This document shows, in pieces, positions 51,983 through 63,132 of a stretch of 64,000 nt of DNA. The stretch spans positions 992,001 through 1,056,000 of the forward strand of contig CAKJVC010000014.1 of the NCBI GenBank assembly GCA_918026815.1, read 5' to 3'. Below the pieces are notes generated by a model. That model was not told where the DNA came from. It saw only the letters and a program-made list of their open reading frames with translations, and ran no database searches. This stretch comes from Chalara sp. BL73. Its lineage: Eukaryota; Ascomycota; Leotiomycetes; Helotiales. A program made the position numbers and the translations under genes. Each line of letters opens with the position of its first letter. Position 1 is the stretch's first letter.

Positions 51983-53313
51983 CTAAAATATCAATGCGAA
52001 GGCAAGAGCCGCTACTAGCGCACCCACACTGGCACCACCCAATCCAGTCGCCTCGCCGTTCGCCCTACTACCCGCGTTGCTCCTTCCGCCATCATTAATG
52101 ATAGTCAAGTTGACGGCGGCATCATGCACAGCTTTGCTCACCACACCTGTCTGACTCAGTTCTTGCACCTCTTTCCCGAAAGTCTGCAAAATATTCGTGC
52201 TGCGACCTTCCGGACAGAAAATGACCTCCCAACCACCACCTGTTGGAATGATGAATGTGCTTGTGTGGTCGTCATACGCGAAGCTGTAAGCATCTGGACA
52301 CACCTTCTTCGCGGATTTGGCGTACAGATTGGGCTTGCACACGTTGGGGTCATTGTATTTACCTGTACAGCAGTCTGATGGAGAGTTGGTTTTTGCGCAT
52401 GCGGATAGACATGGGTTGAAGGCTGGACGCTGGATGTTATCATCTGGGTAAGGATAGACACCATCTCCTGGCTTTGTAGGCTGAGTGAGTTGACAGTCCC
52501 AAGGACACCAGGAAGAGACTTGCTTGTCTGTCCTTTCTGGTTCGTACGGGATGGGATAGTCGGGCGTGGAAATATTTCCCAAGGTGCCCGAGGCGGTAGG
52601 CGGCAGAAGTAGCCCGAAGGTAGCAATACAGGCACAATTTGTAAGGTTCGGAGGAATCTCTTTGAGTTTGGCGTCATCCCCCGGAATGTACTTGATTGCC
52701 ATGGGAATGTTGTAGCCATCTACGAGTGATATGTCATAGAAAGTCTGTTTTCCTTCTGAACCGCCTTCTAAATCAAACTCTGCTAGAGTAACTGGAGTTT
52801 CACCCTGTATCATGTTAGAGATGGCTTCTAGACTGCATCCGTAGTGCTCACAGTTAATATACAGCTCAGCTGTCCACCGCAATCTCCAGTTGTGCATGCT
52901 CTTCCGGCGCCATTGTTTCCATTCAGATTGCTCGCTCCTGTCCCCAGTTCATTGAAACTGCAGTTTGTCCTGCCCCATACTCTGCCTTGCCAATCACTAC
53001 CGACTTCTAGCGACTTGGTTCCCCCTGGTTTGAGCTCAAGTCCACCGGTACCAGGACCTGTGCCTGCCTGCGTTCCAATGCCAGGCCATATAGTTTCGCC
53101 GCATAAATTCGTGACCACGAGAGGTTTCCCACCTGCTCGTTTCCTGGGAGGACCCCATTGTGGAGGAGATCGCTCTAAAGGACCACCGCTTCGCCGTCTG
53201 ATATTCGCAGGCGAGAACTCGGACGGGCTAAAGTAAGCGGTGGCATCGGGGATAAGACTGCTGAGAAGAAGAGCTACCAAGAGCATCTTTGGTGGTTGGT
53301 TCGAGGTAGGCAT
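51983..53313 (-). CDS. Secreted thaumatin-like protein, probable GPI anchor
   Basis: Two exons, 53313-52852 and 52804-51983, give 427 residues. The frame is open further upstream, but the ATG at 53313 places a signal peptide (MLLVALLLSSLIPDATAYF) near the N-terminus. After a Ser/Pro/Arg-rich linker the thaumatin fold begins: LVVTNLCGETIWPGIGTQ, then LELKPGGTKSLEVGSDWQGRVWGRTNC. Downstream are GDCGGQLSC, TLAEFDLEG, YDISLVDGYNIPM, CCTGKYNDPNVC and CPDAYSFAYDDHTSTF, all in family order with matching cysteines. The join (GTGAGC/ATACAG) gives CILTGETPVTL. The C-terminus has a small-residue site and a hydrophobic tail (GGASVGALVAALAFALIF) that fits a GPI signal, so it is probably bound to the plasma membrane or wall. 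Fungal members are linked to beta-1,3-glucan binding or hydrolysis; activity here is unproved. Confidence 0.9.
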
Positions 53314-54596
53314 AATCGTGTTCTTGAGGGTATCGAGTACAGTGACAGAGGAAGCTATGAGGAAGTAACTTCGTACCAGACAGAAGTAAAAATGGGAGAT
53401 ATAGATCCTGCCAGCGTGGATCAACCAATCGCGCCAAACAGGTTGTGGTGGAAGCAGGTTGGAGCAGTTTCCAAGATCCAAGACGGAAGAAAGTTGCCTA
53501 CTGCCAGGGCGACTTTGCATATCAGCCAATTGATGCCACAAACCTCAAGATGGCCACCATCTCCAGATGACGTCTTGAGGGAGAGATGGCGAACACTGGA
53601 AAGACTTGTTTGTGCTGGGATTATACCAAGTTATGCCGTTATCCTTGCCCTTCTCCAGCAGCTTGGACCCCTGAATGATCTTGGCTGTCGAATAGGCGAT
53701 GGACTGATAAAAGCCGATAAGCAGATAAGGGGCGATCTGAAAAGGGCGTGGCTCCAAACAAGCGCTGAAGAGAAGGTGAGGTTGCCGAGATATGCGCGAT
53801 TCCTTGGTTAGAAGCAGTGAAAGCAAAAGGAGGAGCAAAAAGAAGGTGGTGGTGGTGGTTGTTTCAAAGTAAAAGATATTCACAAGCTGAGTGGATGGGT
53901 AAAAGTTGATGGTAGGGACAGGAACGGTTTCAGCACGATGACGCAGCCGATGGGGGGGTAGTTGCATTGAGGCTCGGTTGCTGCCGAGAATGGCACAAAC
54001 CCGCGATTAAAGCTACTGTAACACTACTGTATCTAAAGAACAACACTTGGAGAGCTTGACGAGTAGAGCCGACCCGCCAAAGATAGTGGGCGTTATACTC
54101 AACGGTATATCTTCCGTGGTTCCGGACTTCTATAATTGGAACCCTCGCATGTTCTGCTATATCAATGAAGAACGCACCAAGCCAAGTCAGTTCGTCGTAT
54201 CCCACAACATTTCGGAATTAGCACAAACCAGCTAGAGATCCTCATGCTTTCATTCTATTAGGGGGAACCCATCATGCTTGACTCAGCTAAAGGGATAATT
54301 GACACGTCGCAAATGAAAGGCTTCCTCTCCAGAAACCGCCTTGAAAAAAGAACATAGACATGATATTCATTTAAATCCAGATGACTCCTTTTATCTGCTA
54401 AACATTGAAAGCCACGGTATAATGGATTCTACTGTTGGGTCAATCACCCTATTTACCACCCTTGTATCGGTCCATCACTCCAACCTTCCTCATCATCCGT
54501 GGACCCTTCCTGAATGCTCGCCACGCTCAAATCCGTGTGCTCATGATTCCTTGGTCTTGAGATATTAAAGGGGATTCGTCTCTGTTGACTGTGCAT
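53314..54596. other. Thaumatin gene promoter, intergenic
   Basis: About 1.3 kb upstream of the thaumatin-like gene and downstream of the Hsp70-like gene. It contains a GGT/GTT-rich microsatellite near 53850. Open frames here, including 53296-53811 on the plus strand, show no motif. Confidence 0.5.
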
Positions 54597-56969
54597 TTAT
54601 TTGAATCTTGACGTGCAACGTCCCATTACTTCTCCTTGGCAGACTAACTCAGCATTGAACTCTGAACCGTCTAGGGTAAGGTAAATGTCGAAGTATACAC
54701 GGTAGAATGTCCCTTGAGGCGTGTCCATTCGCTCGAAATCCTTCTCCAAGTTTTTCCGTGATAGATCCGACGTAAGTGTGACAACCTCCTTAACGCCTAA
54801 ACGAGGTTAGTACGATCAGTTCCAACTCCGCAAAAATGAAAACTCACGAGGATCTTTTGTGTATTCTGGGCAAACATCATCATCGCAAGCATATAGGATA
54901 TCCTCATACATCAGGGTAGCCCCCGGGGCTACCTGTCTGAAGAAAGACACCTTCACGGGTTCGCCAATCTTGACTCGCTGACCTTTCTGTACGAAGATCT
55001 GGCGAGTGAACTTGCATCGATCCTTACCATCCAGGGACGGAACACGATAAGCTTCTGGGTGATGTCCTTCTTTGAAAGGCTGGAGGGTGGCCATCAGGTA
55101 GTGGCGGCGCGCAACACGTGAAGTTACCACTCGCTCGGTGATACCAGCAGTCACGGCACCTTTGACTATCGCAGCGACGGAATCCATAGGTCGGACCACC
55201 TTTGCTTGGAATTGAGGTGGCACGTGTAGCTTGATCTGCTGGAAAAGATATTCGGAAGCACCAAATCCACCAACAACCAGGACATTCTGAAGCGTCCGGT
55301 TTTGCGCTTGGATGGCGATAATCTGATTCCGGACCAATTCTAGAATTCGATTTACCACAGGTTCAAAACATTGTAGAATCTCCTCATTAGTGAAGGTCAT
55401 GTATCCTTCCTCAATACCTGCTTCTGGGAACTCCGCCTCGATACCAACATCAACAGCCCACTTCTGGTTGTTGTTCCGGAAATCGGCCTTGATTCTGTTC
55501 TCGAAGTCCATGATACATTTTGCATAAACGCGTCCAGCAGTCTTAGATCCGTCTGGCAGCTTCATCTTACGGATTTTGGTCCGGAGAATGTTACTGAAGT
55601 TTCGATTTAGCGCCGTTGAACCACAAGAGTCACCAGAACCTGCTGTACATTCGGAGACCGTGAATGGAGACTCTTCTTCGACCTCATAGGCGATCAAATC
55701 GACAGTTCCACCACCGCAATCAACAATGAGTACTGCATCATGAACCTTCAAGTTCAGAAGACCGGCCTTAGAACAAAACAATGCGGCTGCTTCTGGCTCG
55801 GTAATCAGGGTCAGTCGGTTGTCGTTCTCATCCCGCAAGAAGCCAGCTTGGATAGCAGCAGCACGAGTTGCGGCCTTTCCAGCATCGTTCCAGATAGCAG
55901 GAACCGTTAAATAATATCTAATATTCCGCTCTTCTCTGTTGAACACCTCCCCGAGCGTCTTTTGTAGTTGATTTCTCATTGCTTGACGAAGCTTGAACAG
56001 GTAATCGGCTGCTACATCGATTTCTGACTTTCCGGGTGGAAGGGGTGGAAGGTTGATAGGGTCAATATACGTGTTACCAGAAAGCATCAGCTGTAGCTTA
56101 AACCACTCGACCTTTTGCACACCTGGTTTTGGATAGCCAGTCGGCGCTAAAGCATCAGCAATATCAGGACCCCAACCCACTACCTTCTGATATTGATCGT
56201 AGTATAAAACGGTAGGAATCTAGGTTATTAGCTTAGAAAAAACTCTGTAGATTACTACTTCATACCTTCTGCTTGGTATATGATCCAGCACCCGGCCATT
56301 CGGTTATGATATCCTCCTTCGCTTCTGTATTTGTCGCAAAAGCGAATGCTACACCAGAGAATGTGGTTCCCTAGAGCCGTTAGATAGATATCGAAGTATG
56401 AGTCAGTGCAAACTTACAAAGTCGATTCCGACAATCAATTGTGCTTTACTTCTTCCAGCACCTTCTACCTCCACAGCATTATTCCGGTTCGCATACTGCG
56501 CGGCAGCAACACTGTTTCCTCCGACTGGAGCGCCAGGAGCTCCGTACTGTGGTGGTCCATATTGTGGCGGTCCACCTACTGGCGGAGGCGCACCCATTCC
56601 GCCAGCAGCAGGATGTCCAGGAGGATATCCAGGAGCAGAGGTGTTAATGGGTGGCGGGCCGCCCATCATCTGCGACGGCGGTGTGCGGGGTGTTCCTGAG
56701 GCCATCGGACTCGTTGTGCGACCGACACCAGCAGGAGCAGGAGCGTAGTTATTCGTATAGCTCGGCGGTCGCCCACCAGCACCGGGATGATTCATGGGAA
56801 GACTCGACGTCGACGATGAGGCTGTTGGAGGACCAGGTCTGCCAGCGAGCGGCGAGGTAGAGGCGGGGTTTGGAGAGTTAACTGAAGCGACGCTGTTGGC
56901 ACTCGACTTGCGCTTTGAACCAAATCCAAGATTCTTAAAGCGTGAGTTCATAGAATTCAGAGAACTCAT
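54597..56969 (-). CDS. Hsp70-like actin-fold ATPase with Pro/Gly-rich N-terminus
   Basis: Four exons, 56969-56418, 56370-56266, 56219-54848 and 54796-54597, give 742 residues. Residues 1 to about 175 are low complexity, Ser/Thr then Pro/Gly-rich, with the short repeat GGPPQYGPPQYG. The ATPase domain starts at IVGIDFGTTFSGVAFAF (about 179-193), split exactly by intron 1 at DF/GT. Phosphate motif 2 is LIVDCGGGTVDLI (about 383-395) and the adenosine motif is NVLVVGGFGASEYLFQQ (about 531-547). The last ~130 residues (FVQKGQRVKIGEPVKVSFF, YRVYFDIYLTLDGSEF) form a short beta-rich end, not the normal peptide-binding domain with lid. This matches the fungal group related to human HSPA12 (actin-like ATPase domain proteins), common in multiple copies in filamentous fungi and with unknown clients. 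It is probably cytosolic. The N-terminal extension is the unusual part. Confidence 0.9.
54610..54619 (+). repeat. GACGTGCAAC motif copy
   Basis: Exact copy inside the last exon of the Hsp70-like gene, so its presence may simply reflect coding sequence. Confidence 0.35.
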
Positions 56970-58512
56970 AAGGATTATTTAGCACGACCGTGGGTCGATG
57001 AGGGTAGGAGAACTTTGGAGATTGCCGCAGTCCTGTCAGCGATTTAGCGAACTAGGCGGGCGGGGGGGGGCTGTGATAATGGTGGTTCATAAGCTGTCCC
57101 TGCGACCTGAGCTGAATCTTGAAGGATTCGTAAAACGTTGCAGCGGCTGTCAACATTAAATCTGCAAGGAACAGGAGAAAAGTGGAGGAGGAGGAGGAGA
57201 AGGAAAAAAAAAAGGACAACTGCTTGTGACAGCCAGGAGCAATGGTATGAAGCACTTGTCCTGTGATGCTTTGGGAGAAATGGCTTGGGGGTGTTGATAC
57301 GGGCTGTTGGTGTTGTAGTATGGAGCCCATCCAGTCAGGTATGAGTGGCTGGGCAGCGGGATGGCGATCCTTCGCACCCACTCACTGTTGGCTTTGTTCT
57401 CGAATGCGGTCGCCAAATAGACGCCACAGCACCTCACTCGAGTCCTTTAATATGAATAGGTGGATATTCAGGATGATCGAAAGTGTTTTAGCATCCAAGG
57501 AGCCCAAGGATTGTTTCATTTTGGGACAAAGTTTTTCCAATTTCTATTCTAGATGTTCCGACTGACTGCGTAATCAAGAATGTGTACTACGAGACAATCT
57601 GGTCCTAAGAAAAGCTGGTCGCAAAGTCCTGCATACCGGACGAGATGCTCGCCAACGCCAAAGCCGAGCCCATTCACAATGCACCCTCTCGTTTTGTCTC
57701 AGGGGAACATGAAGGACAAACGTCTATAAATTGACCTGGAGGAAGCCGTTTGGCCTATTCAATTCCAAATCCGCAAAAGGTTCCGGCCTGATATCAGCCT
57801 TATCTGACCCCACTGTCAGGCTTCGCCATCTCGGAGTAGGGCATACTACCAATAGATATATATTCCTGAAGCGAGACAACATATTCATACCAATCCAAAG
57901 AGTCCTCCAGGAAGGGACATATTCGAGGAGGAGATGGATTAGCACCACCTTCACCGCGTCAAGCTCGCAAACTATCCTACATCAAAGACGAAAATGAGTT
58001 TCTGAAAAAAAGTCCTGAAATTCCTAAAAATAATTCAGCCCCAGCCCCCAAAATGCTGGGACTAGTGGCCGGTATTGTATCAAACTGATTGGTCTGTCTC
58101 CTCTGCGGCGCACATCGGCGCGCGGGGAATACGGACGGGTACTCGTCGGCTGTCATACCCGTGATTTGCAACACGCATTTGGGAACTGATATTACGGTCT
58201 CATGATGCATCGCACGAAAAAGATTTATCTCATCGGAAGTATTTAGGATTGCTTCTTTGGAGAATCGTTCTATGACGGAGTAAGAAGAGGCTAGAGAATT
58301 CATGTCAGTCTTGATGTACAGGCTGAGCAGTTTGCGGTAAATACTTTTGTCTCAGGAATCTCTCAACCCTCCATGCTTATCCTCGGCATCTACTACATCT
58401 CCCGTCGATGTTTACAATAACAAACACAAACGCCCCTCGTAACGGTATTTCATTTCTGCAGAACAGATCCCGATTGGAGTTCAGTTTTGAATTAAAGGCA
58501 AGTCTACTTTAC
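56970..58512. other. Hsp70-like gene promoter side, no further gene recognised
   Basis: The first few hundred bases are the promoter and leader of the Hsp70-like gene. A G-run at about 57060 and a purine-rich GAGGAG tract at about 57184-57205 are visible. The remaining open frames on both strands show no domain. Confidence 0.5.
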
Positions 58513-59517
58513 TCATATGCAGACAATACTACGCACCCCGTGCTCATATTGTACTTGAAGAGTCCACCTTCTATACGGACATGACACTTTCCCAAAATCC
58601 CATACACGAGCCAGATATTTACCCCTATTGTAGGCAGTCATGTTATTTTGTAACGATGAACTGCCAGATTGCTCGTTGCTTGTTATGGCGGGCGGCGTAG
58701 AGCTGTTAAATCCTTTCTTATATTCGTAGGAGACATAGGTCCACCACTTGATGTCCACTCGTTCGCATTTTTTCACAAAGGCCGTAGTGGTACCATGGCT
58801 GTCTGCTCAAGCAAAGGTACAGTTATTGATGCAATTCTGTGATCAGCACGCTCCCTCCTGATCTGAGGCTCTAGCGTTTAGCTACATGGACGAACCTTTG
58901 ACGTTCGGCTTGAAAGAGCAGCTTCCTGAGTCTCGGTCTAGGCCAGGAAGCTCCAGCAAGAGTTCGATGCTTCGAGTCTGATCCATTCCGAGTGTGTCCG
59001 ACAGCAATGGTGCAACAAGGTCTCCACGAATTTGAAAAAGTTCTCCAAAAAGCAGAGGAGGGAAGGAAACACGAACTTGCGCACAATTGCTGACCTGGGG
59101 GAGTGTGAATCTCAGTTGACTGTTCAGCGAAGAGAAAGGAGGTTCGAATCCTTTTCCTTTGAACAGCATTAGCCTCTTGAGGTTAGATCTCGTAATGCTT
59201 GAGGTGCTCTAATTGGGTCAACTCTCAATCTCTTGCTCCGCAACAGAATTCCTCGCCCCTACTCCGGCCGAAATCTCATGATTGACGAAGTAGACAACTA
59301 AAGCAAGCCCTGAGAACCCACTATCTTCGAGTTGGTGACCCTTCTCGCACCAGCCTAAGCGAGAATAGGTGAAATAAACATCAGATCCCATTGAAACATA
59401 TGTGTAAACAAAAACCGCACTTGAGGAAGCTTTCCCTGTCGTGAAACGGAATCTGCCAGCTGGTTCCTTACAAGATGGTACAGTACTGAAGCTGGTGTAC
59501 AGCGGAGTCCAGACCAA
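58513..59517 (-). pseudogene. Unresolved coding-like frames, possibly a decayed secreted protein gene
   Basis: Three minus-strand frames have natural-looking composition. 59517-59218 includes SDVYFTYSRL and SGLALVVYFV, which faintly recalls a DOMON-type domain. 59169-58882 includes LRFTLPQVSNCAQVRVSF. 58776-58513 includes IKWWTYVSYEYKKGFN. A possible join from 58895 (G|GTTCGT) to about 58815 would link the last two in phase, but the donor is weak. No acceptable ATG or complete splice model was found, and a stop ends the first frame near 59218. It may be a multi-exon gene I could not assemble or a pseudogene. I assign no function. Confidence 0.25.
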
Positions 59518-60551
59518 TTCTGAGGCTATCCAAGTTCTCCTCTAAATGGTGTCAAAGGATAACCACAACTCTTCCGACCTACGCGGTTTCCCCCTCTTGT
59601 GGCTTCAGATATATGTAACCACAATCCAGCCTGGTGGGCTTGGATTTTATACACGAGACCAAAGGGCTCGCTCAAATCAGATGTAGCCCCTCTCTGTCCC
59701 CTGCTGAATAGGCCCAGTATACAGTATGTCATAGCGGGTCTCATGTTTTGGCACCATTGAACCCCATTATTCAAACCCCAAATCGAAACCCATGCTTCCC
59801 TTCCCACGCCCATTAAAAAAACCACAAATCCCTCGCTACAAACAAAAAGCAACCAGAATTGGGCCGAGAATACTCCCCCAGCGTCCAGGGCTAACCTACC
59901 ACTCGGCCCAATCACCCATCCTAAATTCTCGTCCAGATCCTAGAGATCCCATGCATCATAGAGTAATAAGCAGCCTTAATCGGCCCAGAACACCATCAAC
60001 TGCAATTAATGCTTTGGTCAGGGTGGAACGGCAGAAACGGGCCTTCCCAGCGAATAGACGATAACTACCCCTCCGCGGGGCACCATAACCACCCTCTGCC
60101 TTGGGATCCTCATTTTCTCTTCAAGACGACGTCAACTAGTAGTTCGCGGGACCCGTCGCCGAGTTCTCTTTGTTCTCCTCCACTGTCGGAACCCCATCTC
60201 TTCAAAAGCCACAAACTCTTTTCACGAATCCTCGTCAATCCTGTCCACCTTGCCTCAATTGCCTTCGTCGTTGTTGCCCTGGTATGTAAACTATCTCGCG
60301 TGCATGCCATTGATTTCCCAGATCAATGTGCCACGAGCTTCAACGCATAAGAAGCATTCAATTCATAAAGTACTAACTCCCAAGTCCAACAGGTTTGTCA
60401 GTTTCTGTTTACCGGCACGCCTTTCCAGCCATCAGCTTCGAATCTACCCTACTCCAAGACATCGTATTCTCCGCCTGCGAACGCCGAAGCTGGTATTTGC
60501 GAATCACCACATCCTTTCCGCACCGAAGCACCTACATCAAGACCACGGAAG
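59518..60551. other. Glucokinase promoter and leader
   Basis: About 1 kb upstream of the glucokinase start. From 60100 the plus strand is rich in C and CT tracts, as is common in fungal promoters and leaders. An open frame at 59526-59915 on the minus strand has no recognised motif. Confidence 0.45.
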
Positions 60552-62386
60552 ATGGCTCTCCTCGCCGAAGCGAAGCGGATCGCCGCAGAATTCGAATTCA
60601 CAGACGAGCAAGTCCAGAAGACGGTTACCGAATTCATTGCGCAGATGAGTGCGTGCACCTACCCGGCTGCAGGATAAGGGCAAGCAAGCTAATATTGGAA
60701 TAGATGAGGGTTTAGAAAAGAATGCCACCTACATGAGCCAGATTCCTACCTACGTCACCGGGGTACCCAATGGCACCGAAAAGGTCAGTAGTCTTCCGCA
60801 GAAATCCGACCACTTTCTAACGATTCTAGGGGCTCTATCTTGCGGTTGATCTAGGAGGAACTAACTTTCGTGTCTGCTCTATTCAATTAAATGGAGATAC
60901 CACCTTCAACATCATTCAAGAAAAGGTTGCGATTCCGCGAGAGCTCATGGAAGCCAAAACTGCGAAGCAGCTGTTCGGATTTCTGGCAAAGCAAATCGAA
61001 CTTTTCCTTCAAACCCATCACGAAGATCAGTTTGTCTCCAACATCAAGAGACGGCAGACGGTTTCAACTCCAGAAGGATATAGAGATGAACATATTTTCA
61101 GGCTTGGGTTCACATTCAGTTTCCCAGTTCACCAGATCGGTATCAACAAGGGAACGCTCATTAGGTGGACCAAAGGTTTTAATATCCCTGATGCCGTAGG
61201 CCAGGATGTCTGCGCTTTGTTGCAAAAAGAGATTGATCTCCTGCGCCTTCCTGTTCGTGTATCAGCGCTTGTGAATGACACAGTGGGAACATTGATGGCA
61301 CGCTCATATACATCGCCGGGAAAGACGAGTACTCTTCTGGGTGCGATTTTTGGTACAGGCACGAACGGAGCATATGTTGAGAAACTTTCAAAGATCACTA
61401 AGAGCATGGAAGGGGAGTTCGATAATTCTACCGGGGAGATGGTTGTAAACACTGAGTGGGGATCCTTCGACAATGGCCTAAGAGTTCTCCCCAGTACGAA
61501 ATATGACCAAATACTGGATAATGACAGTGTCAACCCAGGCATTCAGATGTTCGAAAAGCGGATCTCGGGCATGTTCCTCGGAGAAATTTTGAGGCTGGTC
61601 CTAGTCGATATAATGAAAACATCCAGCGTTGCGCTGTTCCGAGACGACAACTCATCACACAATGATTTGCGTTCAACTACTACCGTTGCCCCAGATGCAC
61701 CACTCTTCAAACAATGGGCTGTGGACAGCAGTATCCTCTCACACGCAGAGGCTGACTCGAGCGTCGGACTCCGCAGTCTGAGACTTGAAATTGAGAAAAG
61801 CCTAGGGGTTTCCGCCCCAAGCTATGAGGATGCCGAGGCCGTTAAAATTATCGCTCATGCAATCGGCATACGAGCTGCCAGACTTGCAGGTGTGGCCATT
61901 GGAGCCATTGTCCTGGCTACCGGCCGTCTTGAGTCCGCAGCTAGCGGCCCCAACGCATCAAATCCTAAATCCACCGATGCTATTATCGAGGATGTGAAGA
62001 AGCTGAATCTCGCGGAAGCAGCCACTGCAACAGCGAATAAGCTTGTCAATACCTCCGGTGTAGCGGTCAATGAAGATGAGGTCGTTGATATCGGTGTCGA
62101 TGGGTCGTTGGTAGAATTCTACCCTGGGTTTGAGGACTACATGCGCGAGGCTATCAGAGCTACCGAAGGAATCGGCGCAGCAGGCGACAGGAAGATCCGC
62201 ATCGGTATCGCAAAGGATGGATCTGGTGTTGGCGCTGCACTGATTGCTCTCGTAGCTGCAAAAATGGAAAAGCCAGAAGGCGATTATATTGGAGATCTGA
62301 GAAGAGCGGCTGCTCTGGCTGGTGGAGAGGGTGAGGAGGAAGGATTGGAATTCAGCCCCACCGACGGTAAATATCTAAAGCCATGA
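60552..62386 (+). CDS. GLK1: Glucokinase (hexokinase family)
   Basis: Phosphorylates glucose with ATP to glucose 6-phosphate in the cytosol. Exons 60552-60648, 60704-60783 and 60830-62386 give 577 residues. Exon 1 encodes MALLAEAKRIAAEFEFTDEQVQKTVTEFIAQM; joins give MNEGLEKNATYMSQIPTYVTGVPNGTEKGLYLAVDLGG. The phosphate-1 loop is AVDLGGTNFRV (about 63-73), the sugar-binding region GFTFSFPVHQIGINKGTLIRWTKGF (about 151-175), the catalytic Asp sits in LVNDTVGTLMA (about 207-217), phosphate-2 is IFGTGTNGAYVEK, and the C-terminal adenosine loop is GIAKDGSGVGAALIAL. INKGTLIRW rather than the hexokinase version favours glucokinase. Exon 3 continues to a Glu/Gly-rich tail that makes the protein slightly long. 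All active-site motifs are intact. Confidence 0.92.
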
Positions 62387-63132
62387 GTGATGAGTTGATG
62401 TAACGGAGTAATGACTGGTTGATAAGACGGTGAAGAGGTGAGCGAGCAATCAGTCCGGCGCAATCATTTGTTGGGCTGAGTTTTGGAGCATTCATGAATT
62501 GGTAGTTCATTTAGTGAATTTTGGAGGTGCATTGCTATGGTAAAATATGAAGTTATGAATCCCACCCGACTAACTTCCCTATCTTACGCGTGCTACAATT
62601 CCCTGCTATCACATCCTATGGTGCTTATAATCGCACCAAAACCCAACTTGAAGGGTGCTACCGTGTTGACATCAAATGCAGGTTGGCTTGCCTCTTCTGC
62701 ACCAACCGTTTCCATTACGATATCAAGTACAGGAATAGAAATAAGTGCTTTAGCTTGAGCGGGATACAGCTAATTAACAGTGAAAGTGAACCTCGAATAA
62801 ACTTGTTGAGCATGCCGAAGGATATCTTCTGGCTATCTACACCAAACTTTTCTTACTCCCTTGGACTCGCTCTACCTTGATCACATTCGACAGCTTCTAC
62901 TGCTGGTTTACCATTTTTCGCTGTTTGGAAATGGTGGCTGGGTGCTCTGTCCTTATATGTGCTTTCCTGTTCTTGTCAGCGTGAAGCTACTTTGTTACTA
63001 ACTCGCAAATTCGCCATTTGGCCGCCGGTTTGCATATCGGGCATTCAACGCCACGCATCTCTACTTTGTGGTGTTTTCGTCGACTTAGATCTCCGCCGTT
63101 CCGACCCGTCTGAAGTTCGGGTAGCCTCCGGC
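62387..63132. other. 3' flanks of convergent genes
   Basis: About 750 bp between the glucokinase stop and the end of the HET-type gene. No gene is recognised. Confidence 0.55.

Noticed and set aside
53296..53811. 171-codon plus-strand open frame
   Set aside because: It overlaps the thaumatin-like gene's start and promoter, starts at a non-ATG codon and shows no domain; most likely a chance frame.
59145..59165. GGTTCGAATCC resembling a tRNA B box
   Set aside because: No A box, anticodon arm or acceptor stem can be folded around it, and the T-stem pairing is poor.
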